A DNA stretch of 37,804 nucleotides. Origin: Prochloraceae cyanobacterium (GTDB lineage: Bacteria > Cyanobacteriota > Cyanobacteriia > Cyanobacteriales > JASJDA01). The first letter of the stretch is position 1. Each line of letters opens with the position of its first letter. The position numbers and the translations under genes were made by a program. The stretch is taken from positions 1-37,804 of the forward strand of contig JASJCW010000009.1 in NCBI GenBank assembly GCA_030065265.1, given 5' to 3'. Below the pieces are notes generated by a model. It saw only the letters and a program-made list of their open reading frames with translations, had not been told where the DNA came from and made no database searches. This document shows, in pieces, positions 25,833-34,968 of this stretch.

Positions 25833-25924
25833 AAAGTTTTATCAGTTCCTATTTTGTTACTTTACAATTTTACTAGATTGAATCTCAATTATTTAATAGC
25901 TTTTTTACATAGTTTAGAGTTATA

Positions 25925-27235
25925 TTAAGCATACCTAAAAGCATTGTCCCAAATGTAATCGATTATAGTTTTAGCTTTATCTAATTCCAATATTTGACAA
26001 TTTCCGCGATCGTCAAATTGAAGTAAAGGCAAATCTTCCCGATCGCTTTCATTTAATTTGCCGCGAATATTTTTGAGATTATCCAAAGGGCCGTTAATAT
26101 CAAAATCGATTTTAGTATCAAATTTCTTTTCCATCCATTCCTCAATGCGATCGTCTAATTGTTCGGGATTTAATGAATTTTTGCTAGTCAGTAAATGATA
26201 GTAAACTAAAATGATTTCTTTAGTTTCTTCTTCTTCTGCAGCATCGATTAAAGTCTTAAAAACTCCAGCATTAATTCCTAGATTCCTAAAAAATAAGGTT
26301 TCAGTAATATTTTTTTGAAATTGAATTTGTTTGGTTTTATAACTCGTATATTGTTTGAATGCAAAGCCGCCTAAAGTCATCGATAAAGATAAAGTGGCAA
26401 TTAATGCCGGCATTAAATTTTTCATTTGTTCTTCAGAAAAATTACCAAAGGAGCTAATTCCAGTAATCACAAAAGAAATCACGCCGACAATAAACAATAG
26501 TTGGGGTAAAACCTTGATAACTGTAGGAACTGCCGCACCGATCGCAGGAACGATGAAAAATAAGCGATCTTTAACTGTCATGCTAGTTTGAACGTTGGGA
26601 AAGAGAAATTCTAAATCGAATTTAGGAATATTTTTATATAAATAAACGTACACTTTACCCGGAGTGAATTCTAATTTTTCTGGATCGATCTTTTTCTTTT
26701 TAAAATAGTCAGCTTCTTTGATTTTAATTAGTAATGCAACTCTTTCAAAAGTATCTATAGTTAAGGGTACTTTGCGAAAGAAGAACTTTGTTACCGTAGT
26801 TAATTTATAAATATCCCCCCGACAAAAACAAACCATTTCATCAAAGTCATTAAAGTCTACATCCGTTTTTAATTCAATTAAAGATTTTTCCTCAAAAGCT
26901 TTTTCTAATCCTGCTTGAGATAAAGCAATATAATTAGATCGTTCTAAAATATGCTTAAAATCAGCAATTAATTTAGCTTGCATTTTTTGCTTTTGAACCG
27001 AAGTAGGTTCGACTCTTAATTGAGTATCGCTATCGGGATCGAAAGGGGCAAAATTATATTTGATACTTTCTAAAGTATGATGGAACTTAAAATGAAAATA
27101 TGCGGCTAAAATTTGACAAAAATCGCGAAATTTTTGCGAGTCAGCTTCGGACAACTTACCGTCTTCAAGACACATATCAATAATGTCCGATCTTCTGTAG
27201 GGAATAAATGCCTCTCTATCTTCATATACTGCCAT
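25925..27235 (-). CDS. DUF3754 (TMEM143-like) membrane protein
   Basis: This 436-aa protein opens MAVYEDREAFIPYRRSDIID and holds the FCRGDIYK-LTTVTKFFFRKVPL core that I associate with DUF3754, a family shared with mitochondrial TMEM143. Two to three hydrophobic helices (about 222-295) sit between soluble N- and C-terminal parts. Function is unknown in all members. It is divergent from ribD, with 41 bp between starts, so both promoters must overlap in this gap. Length is normal and no defects are seen. Confidence 0.8.
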   Translation of the reverse strand: MAVYEDREAFIPYRRSDIIDMCLEDGKLSEADSQKFRDFCQILAAYFHFKFHHTLESIKYNFAPFDPDSDTQLRVEPTSVQKQKMQAKLIADFKHILERSNYIALSQAGLEKAFEEKSLIELKTDVDFNDFDEMVCFCRGDIYKLTTVTKFFFRKVPLTIDTFERVALLIKIKEADYFKKKKIDPEKLEFTPGKVYVYLYKNIPKFDLEFLFPNVQTSMTVKDRLFFIVPAIGAAVPTVIKVLPQLLFIVGVISFVITGISSFGNFSEEQMKNLMPALIATLSLSMTLGGFAFKQYTSYKTKQIQFQKNITETLFFRNLGINAGVFKTLIDAAEEEETKEIILVYYHLLTSKNSLNPEQLDDRIEEWMEKKFDTKIDFDINGPLDNLKNIRGKLNESDREDLPLLQFDDRGNCQILELDKAKTIIDYIWDNAFRYA

Positions 27236-27276
27236 GTTTTGTATCTGTCATACTGTCAATATTATTAAACAACGAA

Positions 27277-28365
27277 ATGAACGATAATAACTTCGATCGC
27301 CAAATGATGTTAAGATGTCTTGAACTTGCCAGTCGAGCCAAAGGTAAGACATCTCCCAATCCAATGGTTGGTTCAGTTATTGTCGTTGATGGTAAAATTG
27401 TTGGCGAAGGTTTTCATCCCGCAGCCGGAAAACCCCATGCAGAAGTATTTGCACTTCAATCAGCTCGCGATCTAGCTAAAGGAGCAACGGTTTACGTTAG
27501 TTTAGAGCCTTGCAACCATTATGGCAGAACTCCACCCTGCACCGAAGCTTTAATTGCTGCTGGAGTCGCTAAAGTAATAGTCGGGATGGTAGATCCAAAT
27601 CCTCGCGTTTCTGGGAAAGGGATCGCAAGGTTGAGAAAAGCTGGTATTGAAGTAGTTGTAGGTGTGGAAGCAGAAGCTTGTCAAAAGCTCAACGAAGCTT
27701 TTATTCATCGAGTTAAGTATAAAATGCCTTTTGGTATTTTAAAATACGCTATGACCTTGGATGGTAAAATTGCAGCCACCACAGGAGATAGTGCTTGGGT
27801 AACGGGTAAAGCGTCTCGTCATTGGGTGCATCAGTTGCGATCGCATTCTGATGGTATTATCGTCGGTGGCAATACCGTGCGTCAAGATAACCCCAATTTA
27901 ACTACTCACGGTGTTTCAGATAACAACCCTTTGCGAATTGTCATGAGTCGCAGTTTAGATTTACCTGGCGATCGCAATTTATGGGATACGGCGATCGCAC
28001 CAACTTTAGTATTTACCCAAACAAACAATAATTTAGAAACAAAACAAATATTGTTAGATCGAGGAGTAGAAATAATCGAATTAGACTCCTTAACTCCTCA
28101 AACAGCGATGACACATCTCTACGATCGCGGTTTATCGACTGTTTTATGGGAATGCGGCGGAATTTTAGCAGCTAATGCCATTCGCGATCGCTGCGTCCAA
28201 AAATTATATACCTTTATTGCTCCGAAAATTATTGGCGGTAATATTGGTTTCTCTGCGATCGCCGATTTTGGTTTAACCAAGATGAGCGATGCTTTGGAGT
28301 TGGAAAGGATTAATTTACAACAGATCGATCGCGATTTTTTGATTGAAAGCTATTTATCACTTTGA
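27277..28365 (+). CDS. ribD: RibD, riboflavin deaminase/reductase
   Basis: This 362-aa bifunctional enzyme carries out the second and third steps of riboflavin synthesis. I place the start at MNDNNFDRQM (27277), because an earlier ATG at 27208 would overlap the divergent DUF3754 start. The N-terminal deaminase has zinc ligands His54 (HAEVF, Glu56 catalytic), Cys79 (EPCNH) and Cys88 (PPCTEAL). The C-terminal reductase begins near MPFGILKYAMTLDGKIAATT and contains the WVTGKASRHWVHQLR region. No FMN riboswitch is visible upstream, and no other rib genes are in the window. Confidence 0.92.
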   Translation: MNDNNFDRQMMLRCLELASRAKGKTSPNPMVGSVIVVDGKIVGEGFHPAAGKPHAEVFALQSARDLAKGATVYVSLEPCNHYGRTPPCTEALIAAGVAKVIVGMVDPNPRVSGKGIARLRKAGIEVVVGVEAEACQKLNEAFIHRVKYKMPFGILKYAMTLDGKIAATTGDSAWVTGKASRHWVHQLRSHSDGIIVGGNTVRQDNPNLTTHGVSDNNPLRIVMSRSLDLPGDRNLWDTAIAPTLVFTQTNNNLETKQILLDRGVEIIELDSLTPQTAMTHLYDRGLSTVLWECGGILAANAIRDRCVQKLYTFIAPKIIGGNIGFSAIADFGLTKMSDALELERINLQQIDRDFLIESYLSL

Positions 28366-28460
28366 AAAAACTTGCTTAAAAGTAGTCCTGTAAAGGTAAA
28401 CAACTATACTTAATCATACCTTTTTATAAAGTATTGTACGCAACACTTAGATTTCAGCAT

Positions 28461-28624
28461 TTACATATTGCCGTTAGCGGTATTTTTGCCGTTAGTTTTC
28501 TTACTCCTTTAGAAGCGATCGTTGTCGCCACGACGTTTCTGCTAGCATTGGTTTAGTTTTTGGTGTCGTACCAGCCCAAAAAGCCGCCAGACTCGATCCA
28601 ATTACTGCATTAAAAAGCACTTAA
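28461..28624 (+). pseudogene. Frameshifted 3' remnant of a MacB/FtsX-type ABC permease
   Basis: In one frame the DNA reads VSASIGLVFGVVPAQKAARL then DPITALKST and stop (28622-28624). This is the conserved C-terminus of MacB-type permeases (the last helix, PAxxAAxLDPIxAL). Upstream, IAVSGIFAVSFLTPLEAIVV in another frame gives the preceding helix, so a frameshift lies near 28533. Nothing of the rest of the gene is present. It is a decayed gene tail 95 bp after ribD. Confidence 0.8.
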
Positions 28625-28720
28625 TCCCAATTCTTTTTAGATCGTATATTAATAGATCGACAGCTCGTATGAAGAAATTTCTCGATTATGTTTATCCTGG
28701 AGGATTGGTATTAGCAAAGC

Positions 28721-28744
28721 GATCGAATAGGTTCGATCTTTTTT
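28721..28744 (+). terminator. Intrinsic terminator downstream of the MacB remnant
   Basis: GATCGAA (28721-28727) and TTCGATC (28732-28738) form a perfect 7-bp stem with a TAGG loop, followed by T6. It may end the ribD transcript or once served the lost permease gene. A 26-codon ORF (28669-28749) runs through it but has no recognisable product. Confidence 0.85.
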
Positions 28745-28981
28745 CCTAAAATAATAATACCAATTCTCAAAAATTAAAATATATACTGATTTTATTTTAC
28801 TCAGAAAAAAAATAAAAGCTTCTTATTTTTGACCTTTTTTATCTGGATTAAGTTTTTTATTATTGCTTTTGAAAAATAGTATAAGCTGATAAAAATATAG
28901 CTTTCAACTAAAGTCTGAAAAGAATATCTGGCTCTAAGCTGATTCTGTAAGTGAGTAAATATTTGGTGGATTTTGAGTTGT

Positions 28982-29644
28982 TTAAATTTGACTTATCAAA
29001 GAGATAGTTAAATTAGGTAAAGCCTCCTTTAATATAGCAAAAACCCCATCAACAATTAATTGAACTGCGATCGCTAAAATAAAAAATCCCAGCACTCGAT
29101 TTAAAGCTCCGAGGGTATTTTTTTTAAGGATTTGAAGTAATGGTTCTCCTAAAGATAGGAAAAGATAAAGGGAAATTCCTAATAAAATAATTCCTAAAAA
29201 ACATCCTAAATAATGAACTAAATCGGCAGGAGGCGCACCCTTACCAATAGCAACCCCAATCGCACCAGGGCCTGCGACCATAGGAATTGCCATCGGGGTT
29301 AAAGAAACATCTTCTTTATCCTGGGCCGCTTCACCTTCAGATTGCGATAATCTTTGGCGAACTGCGACCATTTCCCAAGCCGTATGTGCTACCAATAATC
29401 CACCAGCAATACGTAATACTCCTAAAGAAATCCCGAAAAACTCTAGAATTAGGCGACCCGCCACCAAAAACATCGTCAGTATCCAGATGACATTAATCGC
29501 CGTCCAGCGTGCTTGAATCCCTCGATAGCGGTGAGTATCGTTAGCTGTAAAACTATAAAAAATTGGGATTGCACCGATTGGATTGGTCAGAGGAAACAAA
29601 GATAAAAAAGTTCCAATTGCTGAAGTAATTAAATGTTGCCACAT
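28982..29644 (-). CDS. MarC-family integral membrane protein
   Basis: This 220-aa protein starts at MWQHLITSAIGTF (29644); the longer frame begins with a TTG at 29683. Six hydrophobic helices and the motifs FPLTNPIGAIPIFYSFTAND and TPMAIPMVAGPGAIGVAI identify UPF0056/MarC. Despite the old name, MarC is not proven to confer antibiotic resistance, and the function is unknown. The 337-bp gap to its left (28645-28981) shows only the terminator and AT-rich DNA. Confidence 0.88.
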   Translation of the reverse strand: MWQHLITSAIGTFLSLFPLTNPIGAIPIFYSFTANDTHRYRGIQARWTAINVIWILTMFLVAGRLILEFFGISLGVLRIAGGLLVAHTAWEMVAVRQRLSQSEGEAAQDKEDVSLTPMAIPMVAGPGAIGVAIGKGAPPADLVHYLGCFLGIILLGISLYLFLSLGEPLLQILKKNTLGALNRVLGFFILAIAVQLIVDGVFAILKEALPNLTISLISQI

Positions 29645-30092
29645 ATAAAAAAATAATTTTGATAGCAGAAGCCTTATTTTCAATAGTTATCATAAACTAA
29701 CCAGCTTTGCTTTCACTCATTTTCAAGCTAAATATACTTAAATTTATTTTATGGCTTGTTCTCAATCAATTGAGGTTAACAACAGAGAATCAGTGAAAGC
29801 ATTAGCAATTCTACTTAATCTCCCCTATCTTGACATTTAAATTCTTTATTTATTCCAAAAATAATCGTATTTATGTCGCCGAGATTTTTGAATCGCTGTA
29901 ACAAAAATATAATTAACAAACAAGCAGCAAAAGTAGATATATTCGCTTGTTTTTAGTGACAGTGAATTTATTTATATTTGATTGTTTTGTAGGAGTAAAA
30001 TGTAAAATAATAGCTGCATTTTTGGGTGATTTAATTGAGTGCTTATCACTATTTTTCTGGGCGATAAATTAGTTGATTATTCTATTTTTACG
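29645..30092. other. 448-bp gap between marC and the zinc-ribbon gene
   Basis: No coding frame was seen. A hairpin-capable repeat, CTCAAT-CA-ATTGAG (29761-29774), is flanked by TTGTT and AACAA. The rest is AT-rich. Confidence 0.4.
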
Positions 30093-30272
30093 CTATTTAT
30101 TTGTAATTTTGTCCCGGAAATACAATGATTTTTTATTGCTTCTTAATTCTATAGTTTTCAGCATCAAAGTGAAATTAGGTACTTCTTGATGACAATGAGA
30201 ACAATACCAATAAATTTCTTTCTGACGAACGTGACGTAATATTAAATTAGAACAAATCGGGCAACTATTCAT
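30093..30272 (-). CDS. Small zinc-ribbon protein
   Basis: This 59-aa protein starts at MNSCPICSN (30272). A longer frame to 30344 adds 24 residues with no family look. It holds CPIC and CSHC pairs in the pattern SCPICSNLILRHVRQKEIYW then YCSHCHQEVP. I recall very similar short zinc-ribbon proteins in many cyanobacteria, with no assigned function. The Lys-rich C-terminus is not conserved in my memory of the family. Confidence 0.7.
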   Translation of the reverse strand: MNSCPICSNLILRHVRQKEIYWYCSHCHQEVPNFTLMLKTIELRSNKKSLYFRDKITNK

Positions 30273-30319
30273 TGAAGTATTCTTGCCAAGAAATAAATAT
30301 TTGATTTGCAAAACTTGAA

Positions 30320-30475
30320 TTAATAAGGATTTTTTCGACCGCATTCATTCAAAATTGACACATCGAGGCGATCGCCGTACTGCTTATGCCAATCGCCATT
30401 CGTTAGTTTTAGAAATACGTCTTTGCCTAAAGAGAAGCCTAATTTTTTAATTAAAGCTAGACATTTGTTACGGGA
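30320..30475 (-). pseudogene. Unidentified coding remnant (51 codons)
   Basis: An open minus-strand frame between two stops reads SRNKCLALIKKLGFSLGKDV, then FLKLTNGDWHKQYGDRLDVS and ILNECGRKNPY. The composition and the HIP1 site reading GDR are protein-like. There is no ATG, GTG or TTG start before the core, so it is most likely the tail of a lost gene. I do not recognise the family. It lies just upstream of the zinc-ribbon gene. Confidence 0.4.
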
Positions 30476-30568
30476 TTAAAATCTATTTTCTGTGAGAAAC
30501 TTTTTTCGACTCGTAAACTTATTCTAGAGAAAATTTTGAAAATTTAGTGGTCTAATAAAAAAGTTTAA

Positions 30569-30742
30569 TACGCTCGAATCTATCGGAACGCTATATATAG
30601 TAGTAAAGCCAAAATAACCGCCTATTTTCAAGCTGAAAATCTCTATCCTTCTAGATATGGAGAAGAGCAAATATCTAAAAAACTTATCAGAGCAGCTAAT
30701 TTTATGAAGCCAGATAGTATTAATAAGGTAGCATATCAATGA
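30569..30742 (+). pseudogene. Unidentified gene tail overlapping the MprF-like start (ATGA)
   Basis: An open frame, preceded by TAA at 30566-30568, runs YARIYRNAIYSSKAKITAYF, QAENLYPSRYGEEQISKKLI and RAANFMKPDSINKVAYQ to a TGA at 30740-30742. That stop overlaps the next gene's ATG as ATGA, the classic sign of translational coupling, so this was probably the end of a real upstream operon gene whose 5' part has been lost. No start codon precedes the conserved-looking part. The family is not recognised. Confidence 0.5.
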
Positions 30743-32406
30743 AGCAGCTAAAAAACAAAATATCGATCGCGATTATTGCTCTGCTCACAGCAATAGTAGG
30801 ACTTATCAATTTAATTTCTGCGGTAACTCCGGCCTCTCCCACTCGTTTAGCAATTCTTCAAGAAATATATCCTTTTGAAGTGCGGGCCGGAAGTCATATT
30901 TTTGCCGCAGTTAGTGGTTTTATTCTTTTAACTCTTGCTTCGAGATTATTACGACGCAAACGAGTAGCTTGGTTATTAACGATCGCTCTATTGATTATCT
31001 CGATCGCTGCCGATTTATTGAAAGGGTTAGAAATTGAAGCAACTATCCCAGCAGTAGTATTGTTAATCTTATTAATATTATTGCGTCAAGATTTTACCGC
31101 TCGCTCGGATCGTCCGTCGATGGCCCAAGGAGTGAGGGTTTTAATCGGGGCATTATTATTTACCCTCGGCTACGGCACGGCAGGTTTTTTCTTAATGGAA
31201 AAACAATACACCAGAGAATTTAGTTTGCCCCAAGCCCTAAGACAAACTCTGACAATATTTTTTACAACTGATAATGGCGGATTAGAACCAACCACTCGTT
31301 TTGGTAGTTTTTTTATTACTTCCCTATATATAGTAGGTGCTGCTACGGTCAGTTATGCGGTGTGGATGCTATTGCGCCCCGTACTAGTAAGGATAGGAGG
31401 GACAGATGAAGAAAGACAACGAGCATCTCAAATTATCCAACAACACGGACGTTCTTCTCTTGCTCATTTGTGTTTGCTTCCCGATAAAAGCTATTATTTT
31501 TCTAGTGATGGTAAAACTCTAATTGCCTACGTACCAAAGGGAAGAGGTGCGATCGCTCTCGGCGATCCGATCGGCCCGTCTGAAGATCTTAAAAATGCCA
31601 TTCTCGAGTACAAAAACTTTTGCGCTCTGAATGATTGGTATCCTGCTTTTTATCAAACTCTTCCCGATAATCTAAACTTGTATAAATCTCTGGGTTTTAA
31701 AGCTGTCACAATTGGTTCTGAAGCAATTGTCGATCTCCACGCTTTTAACCTTCAAGGCAAAGCAGGGCGCAATCTTAGGAATGCTTTGAATCGTTTTAAT
31801 AAGTTAGGCTATCGGGTTAAATATTATCAACCTCCCATTGCTGATGAAATATTAGATCGATTAAAGTTTGTGAGCGACGAATGGCTCGAGATGAGGCAGG
31901 GTTCTGAAAAACGGTTCTCTCTGGGTTGGTTTGACGATCGTTATTTACAAAGTTGTCAGATAGCTACGGTAGAAACTGAACTAGGAGAAATAATTGCTTT
32001 TGCTAATCTCATTCCCGAATATCAGCTTAACGAGATTAGCATCGATTTAATGCGAAAACTTAACTTGAAAGAACACGGGGTCATGGAATTTTTATTTGTT
32101 TGCCTATTCCAACACTTCAAAGAGCTTAACTATGATAGTTTTAATCTGGGATTATCCGCTCTTTCAGGACTTAAAGCAAATCGAGAATCTCCTCGTCTTG
32201 AAGTTGGATTAGATTATCTTTATAGCCATCTCAATCATTTTTACAACTTCCAAGGTGTGCATGGTTTTAAAGAGAAATTCAATCCTCGTTGGGAATCCCG
32301 TTATTTAATTTATCCCAATTTAGCAGCATTGCCCGATGTAATTGTGGCATTGATTAGAGCCGATTCTGGCGATCGCCTTTGGGATTATTTCAAACCAGAT
32401 GTATAA
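30739..32406 (+). CDS. MprF-like (DUF2156) phosphatidylglycerol lysyltransferase-like protein
   Basis: This 555-aa protein has about six transmembrane helices in its first 215 residues. A cytosolic DUF2156 catalytic domain follows: HGRSSLAHLCLLPDKSYYFS, GRGAIALGDPIGP, YQTLPDNLNLYKSLGFKAVT and a second GNAT-like half with LNEISIDLMRK and HGVMEFLF. MprF enzymes transfer amino acids from tRNA to phosphatidylglycerol and flip the product. The membrane part is shorter than full MprF, so flippase activity may be absent. The start is fixed by the ATGA overlap with the remnant upstream. Confidence 0.82.
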   Translation: MKQLKNKISIAIIALLTAIVGLINLISAVTPASPTRLAILQEIYPFEVRAGSHIFAAVSGFILLTLASRLLRRKRVAWLLTIALLIISIAADLLKGLEIEATIPAVVLLILLILLRQDFTARSDRPSMAQGVRVLIGALLFTLGYGTAGFFLMEKQYTREFSLPQALRQTLTIFFTTDNGGLEPTTRFGSFFITSLYIVGAATVSYAVWMLLRPVLVRIGGTDEERQRASQIIQQHGRSSLAHLCLLPDKSYYFSSDGKTLIAYVPKGRGAIALGDPIGPSEDLKNAILEYKNFCALNDWYPAFYQTLPDNLNLYKSLGFKAVTIGSEAIVDLHAFNLQGKAGRNLRNALNRFNKLGYRVKYYQPPIADEILDRLKFVSDEWLEMRQGSEKRFSLGWFDDRYLQSCQIATVETELGEIIAFANLIPEYQLNEISIDLMRKLNLKEHGVMEFLFVCLFQHFKELNYDSFNLGLSALSGLKANRESPRLEVGLDYLYSHLNHFYNFQGVHGFKEKFNPRWESRYLIYPNLAALPDVIVALIRADSGDRLWDYFKPDV

Positions 32407-32805
32407 GATCGAATCGGAACATTAATTATAGCAACTGAACTATAGATTAGGACACTAATTGTCAAAGCAGGGAATAGTTAGTAGGTAGTAGGTAACAGAT
32501 AAAATTGTCATAACCTTTACTTCGACTGCTATATGTCTGAATTAAAAGTTGACATTAAATAGTAATTTTTTCTTCCATAAAAAGTTTTGCATTGACAAAA
32601 AACAGAAAATATAAGTAAAGCGATCGATAATTGATTCGAGGCGATCGGATTAACAAACGTTTAGACAATATTTTCGGTTAAATAGCATATCTATATTTAT
32701 TAGTCGAACAAAATCGACTTAAATGGTGGTAAATTAGGATTTGCATATATAATACTAGGACAGTTATATTGTGTCACCGATGACAAATAATTGGGCACTG
32801 TACAA
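32407..32805. other. 399-bp gap before the tRNA genes
   Basis: No coding frame was seen. It contains a short direct repeat GTTAGTAGGTAGTAGGTAAC (32479-32498), a HIP1-like site near 32620, and TGTCACCGATGACA (32772-32785), an inverted repeat just past the tRNA-Thr 3' end that could aid its termination. Confidence 0.4.
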
Positions 32806-32877
32806 AGCCCGTGACGAGGATTGAACTCGTGACCTCACCCTTACCAAGGGTGTGCTCTACCACTGAGCCACACGGGC
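32806..32877 (-). tRNA. trnT-GGT: tRNA-Thr(GGT)
   Basis: A 72-nt cloverleaf has acceptor arms GCCCGTG/CACGGGC. The D-arm is GCTCAGTGGTAGAGC. The anticodon stem-loop is ACCCTTGGTAAGGGT, with anticodon GGT at 32845-32843. The T-arm is CGAGTTCAATCCTCG. The discriminator base is T and no CCA is encoded. It lies 125 bp downstream of tRNA-Tyr on the same strand and is possibly cotranscribed. Confidence 0.95.
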
Positions 32878-32999
32878 AATTAAATAATCGAACAAAATTT
32901 GCTATCACTGTGAAAACACAGAATTTGAAGATGAAAAATGTTTTTTAAGTGGTTTCAAATAACACTACAAAACAATTCCTTCTTCTCGTCTGTTTGATC

Positions 33000-33084
33000 T
33001 GGTGGGCCGAGCTGGATTCGAACCAGCGTAAGCAAAGCTGACGGATTTACAGTCCGTTCCCATTAACCACTCGGGCATCGACCC
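33000..33084 (-). tRNA. trnY-GTA: tRNA-Tyr(GTA), CCA encoded
   Basis: The acceptor is GGGTCGA/TCGGCCC (one T-G pair). The anticodon stem-loop is ACGGACTGTAAATCCGT, with anticodon GTA at 33050-33048. A long class II variable arm follows, then T-arm CTGGTTCGAATCCAG. The discriminator is A and a genomic CCA is at 33002-33000, unlike the neighbouring tRNA-Thr. Confidence 0.95.
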
Positions 33085-33239
33085 ATTTACGTCACAGGTA
33101 ACTATGTTAGCAGATATTTTTGCTAATGGCAAGTCTTTTTTCAAGATCTTTTTTGGAGGCGAACAATAAGGACAGCGCATCAATCTCTTAATCAATTGAT
33201 AGAGATGGATACGCCCGCTCGCAATAAGTTTTAAAAATA

Positions 33240-33380
33240 TTAACCAACAACGTAAGCGGATCTTAAAGCCCAAATAACTAATGCCGTAATGCTGCCTAAA
33301 ACTAAAAATGCAGAAATAGCAACGATAATTGGTTTGTCAGCACCATCAAATTTCATGATGCCGCGATTCAAATCTGTCAT
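33240..33380 (-). CDS. 46-aa single-helix membrane protein
   Basis: The frame MTDLNRGIMKFDGADKPIIV, AISAFLVLGSITALVIWALR, SAYVVG starts at the ATG at 33380 and ends in TAA. The short polar N-terminus with a KFDGADKP motif and one transmembrane helix looks like a conserved cyanobacterial thylakoid miniprotein, possibly a photosystem or NDH-associated subunit such as Psb35. I cannot confirm a specific family from memory. A TTATAG-like -10 lies about 50 nt upstream. Confidence 0.65.
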   Translation of the reverse strand: MTDLNRGIMKFDGADKPIIVAISAFLVLGSITALVIWALRSAYVVG

Positions 33381-33684
33381 AATTGAAAATTTTAAGGGTT
33401 TCTAATATCAACGAATAACATAAAAACTATAATTTAGCCTAATAAAATATTATTAAGATTTGGTTGAAAAAGATTGGCTATTTTTTGAATCTAAATAGAT
33501 AGTAATGTCGATCGCAATTATTTTAAGTTTAAAGTATCCATCATCACTTAACGAATCAATCTGAGTCGCTCGTTTTGAAAAGGAACTTCGATCGCTCGAA
33601 TGTAAAATTAAAGCAAAACATCCAGCGATCGAACAACATTGAGCTTAATTTTGAAAACAATTGAAACGATCTTTAAATTGTTAA
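33381..33684. other. 304-bp gap with promoter of the 46-aa gene
   Basis: On the minus strand a TTATAG element at about 33430 probably drives the small membrane gene. HIP1-variant sites lie at about 33509 and 33590. No coding frame was seen. Confidence 0.35.
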
Positions 33685-34761
33685 TTAATTAACACTAATT
33701 TTATTGCCATCCAACAAAAGATCTCGAGCCTCTGAATTAGATTTCCAAACTTGACCGTCAAGGGCGATTTGCTCGACCAAACTAGCCAAGCGAAGTGCTT
33801 TCAAAGCTTGTTCTCCACCAACGGAGGGTTTCGTTCCTCCGCGAACGCAATTTACAAAATGTTCTAATTCTGCATATAATTTGTCAATATTGCTGGTGTA
33901 AACTTTTTCAATCAAACCGTCTTGACGATACAGCACTTGTCCGTAATCGGTAGTACAGTTAGCAGTTGTTTGTCGGTGAATCAAGATTTCATTGTTAAGA
34001 AAATCTGCTTCTGTCAAACAATTTTTACAATGAGCGACAATGCGACGAATTTTGCAGTGAGTTATCTTACTTGCGGTTAAAGTTGCCACTAAACCATTAG
34101 CAAATCCTAAAGTAGCGGTTACGTAATCTAGATAACCAGAATCAGAAGACGCGCTACTGCCGCTAGCTGTTAATTTAATGATGGGAGTACCTGCTAATTC
34201 TAATAAAAGATCGATATCGTGAATCATCAAATCTAGAACTACAGATACATCATTAGCTCGATCGGAATAAGGACTCATTCGATGGGCTTCTAAAGCTAAT
34301 AATTCTTCAGTTTTTAATACTTTTAATAATTCTTGAAAAGCTGGGTTAAAACGTTCGATATGCCCGACTTGAAGGATACAATTTGATTCGACTGCAGCAT
34401 TTACTAAAGATTCTGCTTCGGTAATATTGGCGGCGATCGGTTTTTCGATTAAAGTATGCACTCCTGCTGCAAAGCAATCCATTCCCACTTGATAATGAAG
34501 TCTGGTGGGAACGGCAATACAGACTGCATCTACATAGGGTAAAAGTTCGAGATAATTTTCAAAAAAACGAACTTGGTATTTCGCCGCAATATCGAGGCCT
34601 CGCTCGACGTTTACATCTGCCACTCCTACTAATTGTACGTCTTTGAGCAAGCTGAGAACGCGGCTGTGATGTTGACCCATATTTCCAACTCCAATTACGC
34701 CAATTCGGAGCGGATCTGGTGTTTGGCGTGCTAATTTAGCTTTTTTATATATTTCATTCAT
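33685..34761 (-). CDS. Gfo/Idh/MocA-family oxidoreductase
   Basis: This 358-aa NAD(P)-dependent dehydrogenase has a Rossmann motif GVIGVGNMGQHH (21-32), the AVPTRLHY segment (83-90) and catalytic-region EKP (106-108, LIEKPIAAN). The VVLDLMIHDIDLLLELAG stretch carries the HDxD residues typical of the family. Many members act on sugars or inositol. Here the substrate is unknown, and no sugar-nucleotide cluster is adjacent. Some cyanobacterial relatives lie near lipid A genes, but none is present here. Confidence 0.88.
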   Translation of the reverse strand: MNEIYKKAKLARQTPDPLRIGVIGVGNMGQHHSRVLSLLKDVQLVGVADVNVERGLDIAAKYQVRFFENYLELLPYVDAVCIAVPTRLHYQVGMDCFAAGVHTLIEKPIAANITEAESLVNAAVESNCILQVGHIERFNPAFQELLKVLKTEELLALEAHRMSPYSDRANDVSVVLDLMIHDIDLLLELAGTPIIKLTASGSSASSDSGYLDYVTATLGFANGLVATLTASKITHCKIRRIVAHCKNCLTEADFLNNEILIHRQTTANCTTDYGQVLYRQDGLIEKVYTSNIDKLYAELEHFVNCVRGGTKPSVGGEQALKALRLASLVEQIALDGQVWKSNSEARDLLLDGNKISVN

Positions 34762-34968
34762 CTGATATTTCTTGCTCCCCTACACTCTGCTAATTCCGAT
34801 CTGCGATCGCTTTAGTAATTAAGCTGACTAGAAACCATACAGATGGTAACACAGTTTATTTAATGGTAAATTTTTGAAAAAATCAATTTAAGTTATTGAG
34901 GAAAATGTAGCATTAAATACTAATTCACGGGGCAAAAATTATCAGTATTAATTTTAAAATCGGTTCAA

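Noticed and set aside
28669..28749. 26-codon ORF (MKKFLDYVYPGGLVLAKRSN...)
   Set aside because: It runs through a strong terminator stem, has no good ribosome-binding site and matches nothing I know.
32965..33273. 102-codon minus-strand frame across tRNA-Tyr
   Set aside because: It reads through the tRNA gene and part of the 46-aa gene in another register.
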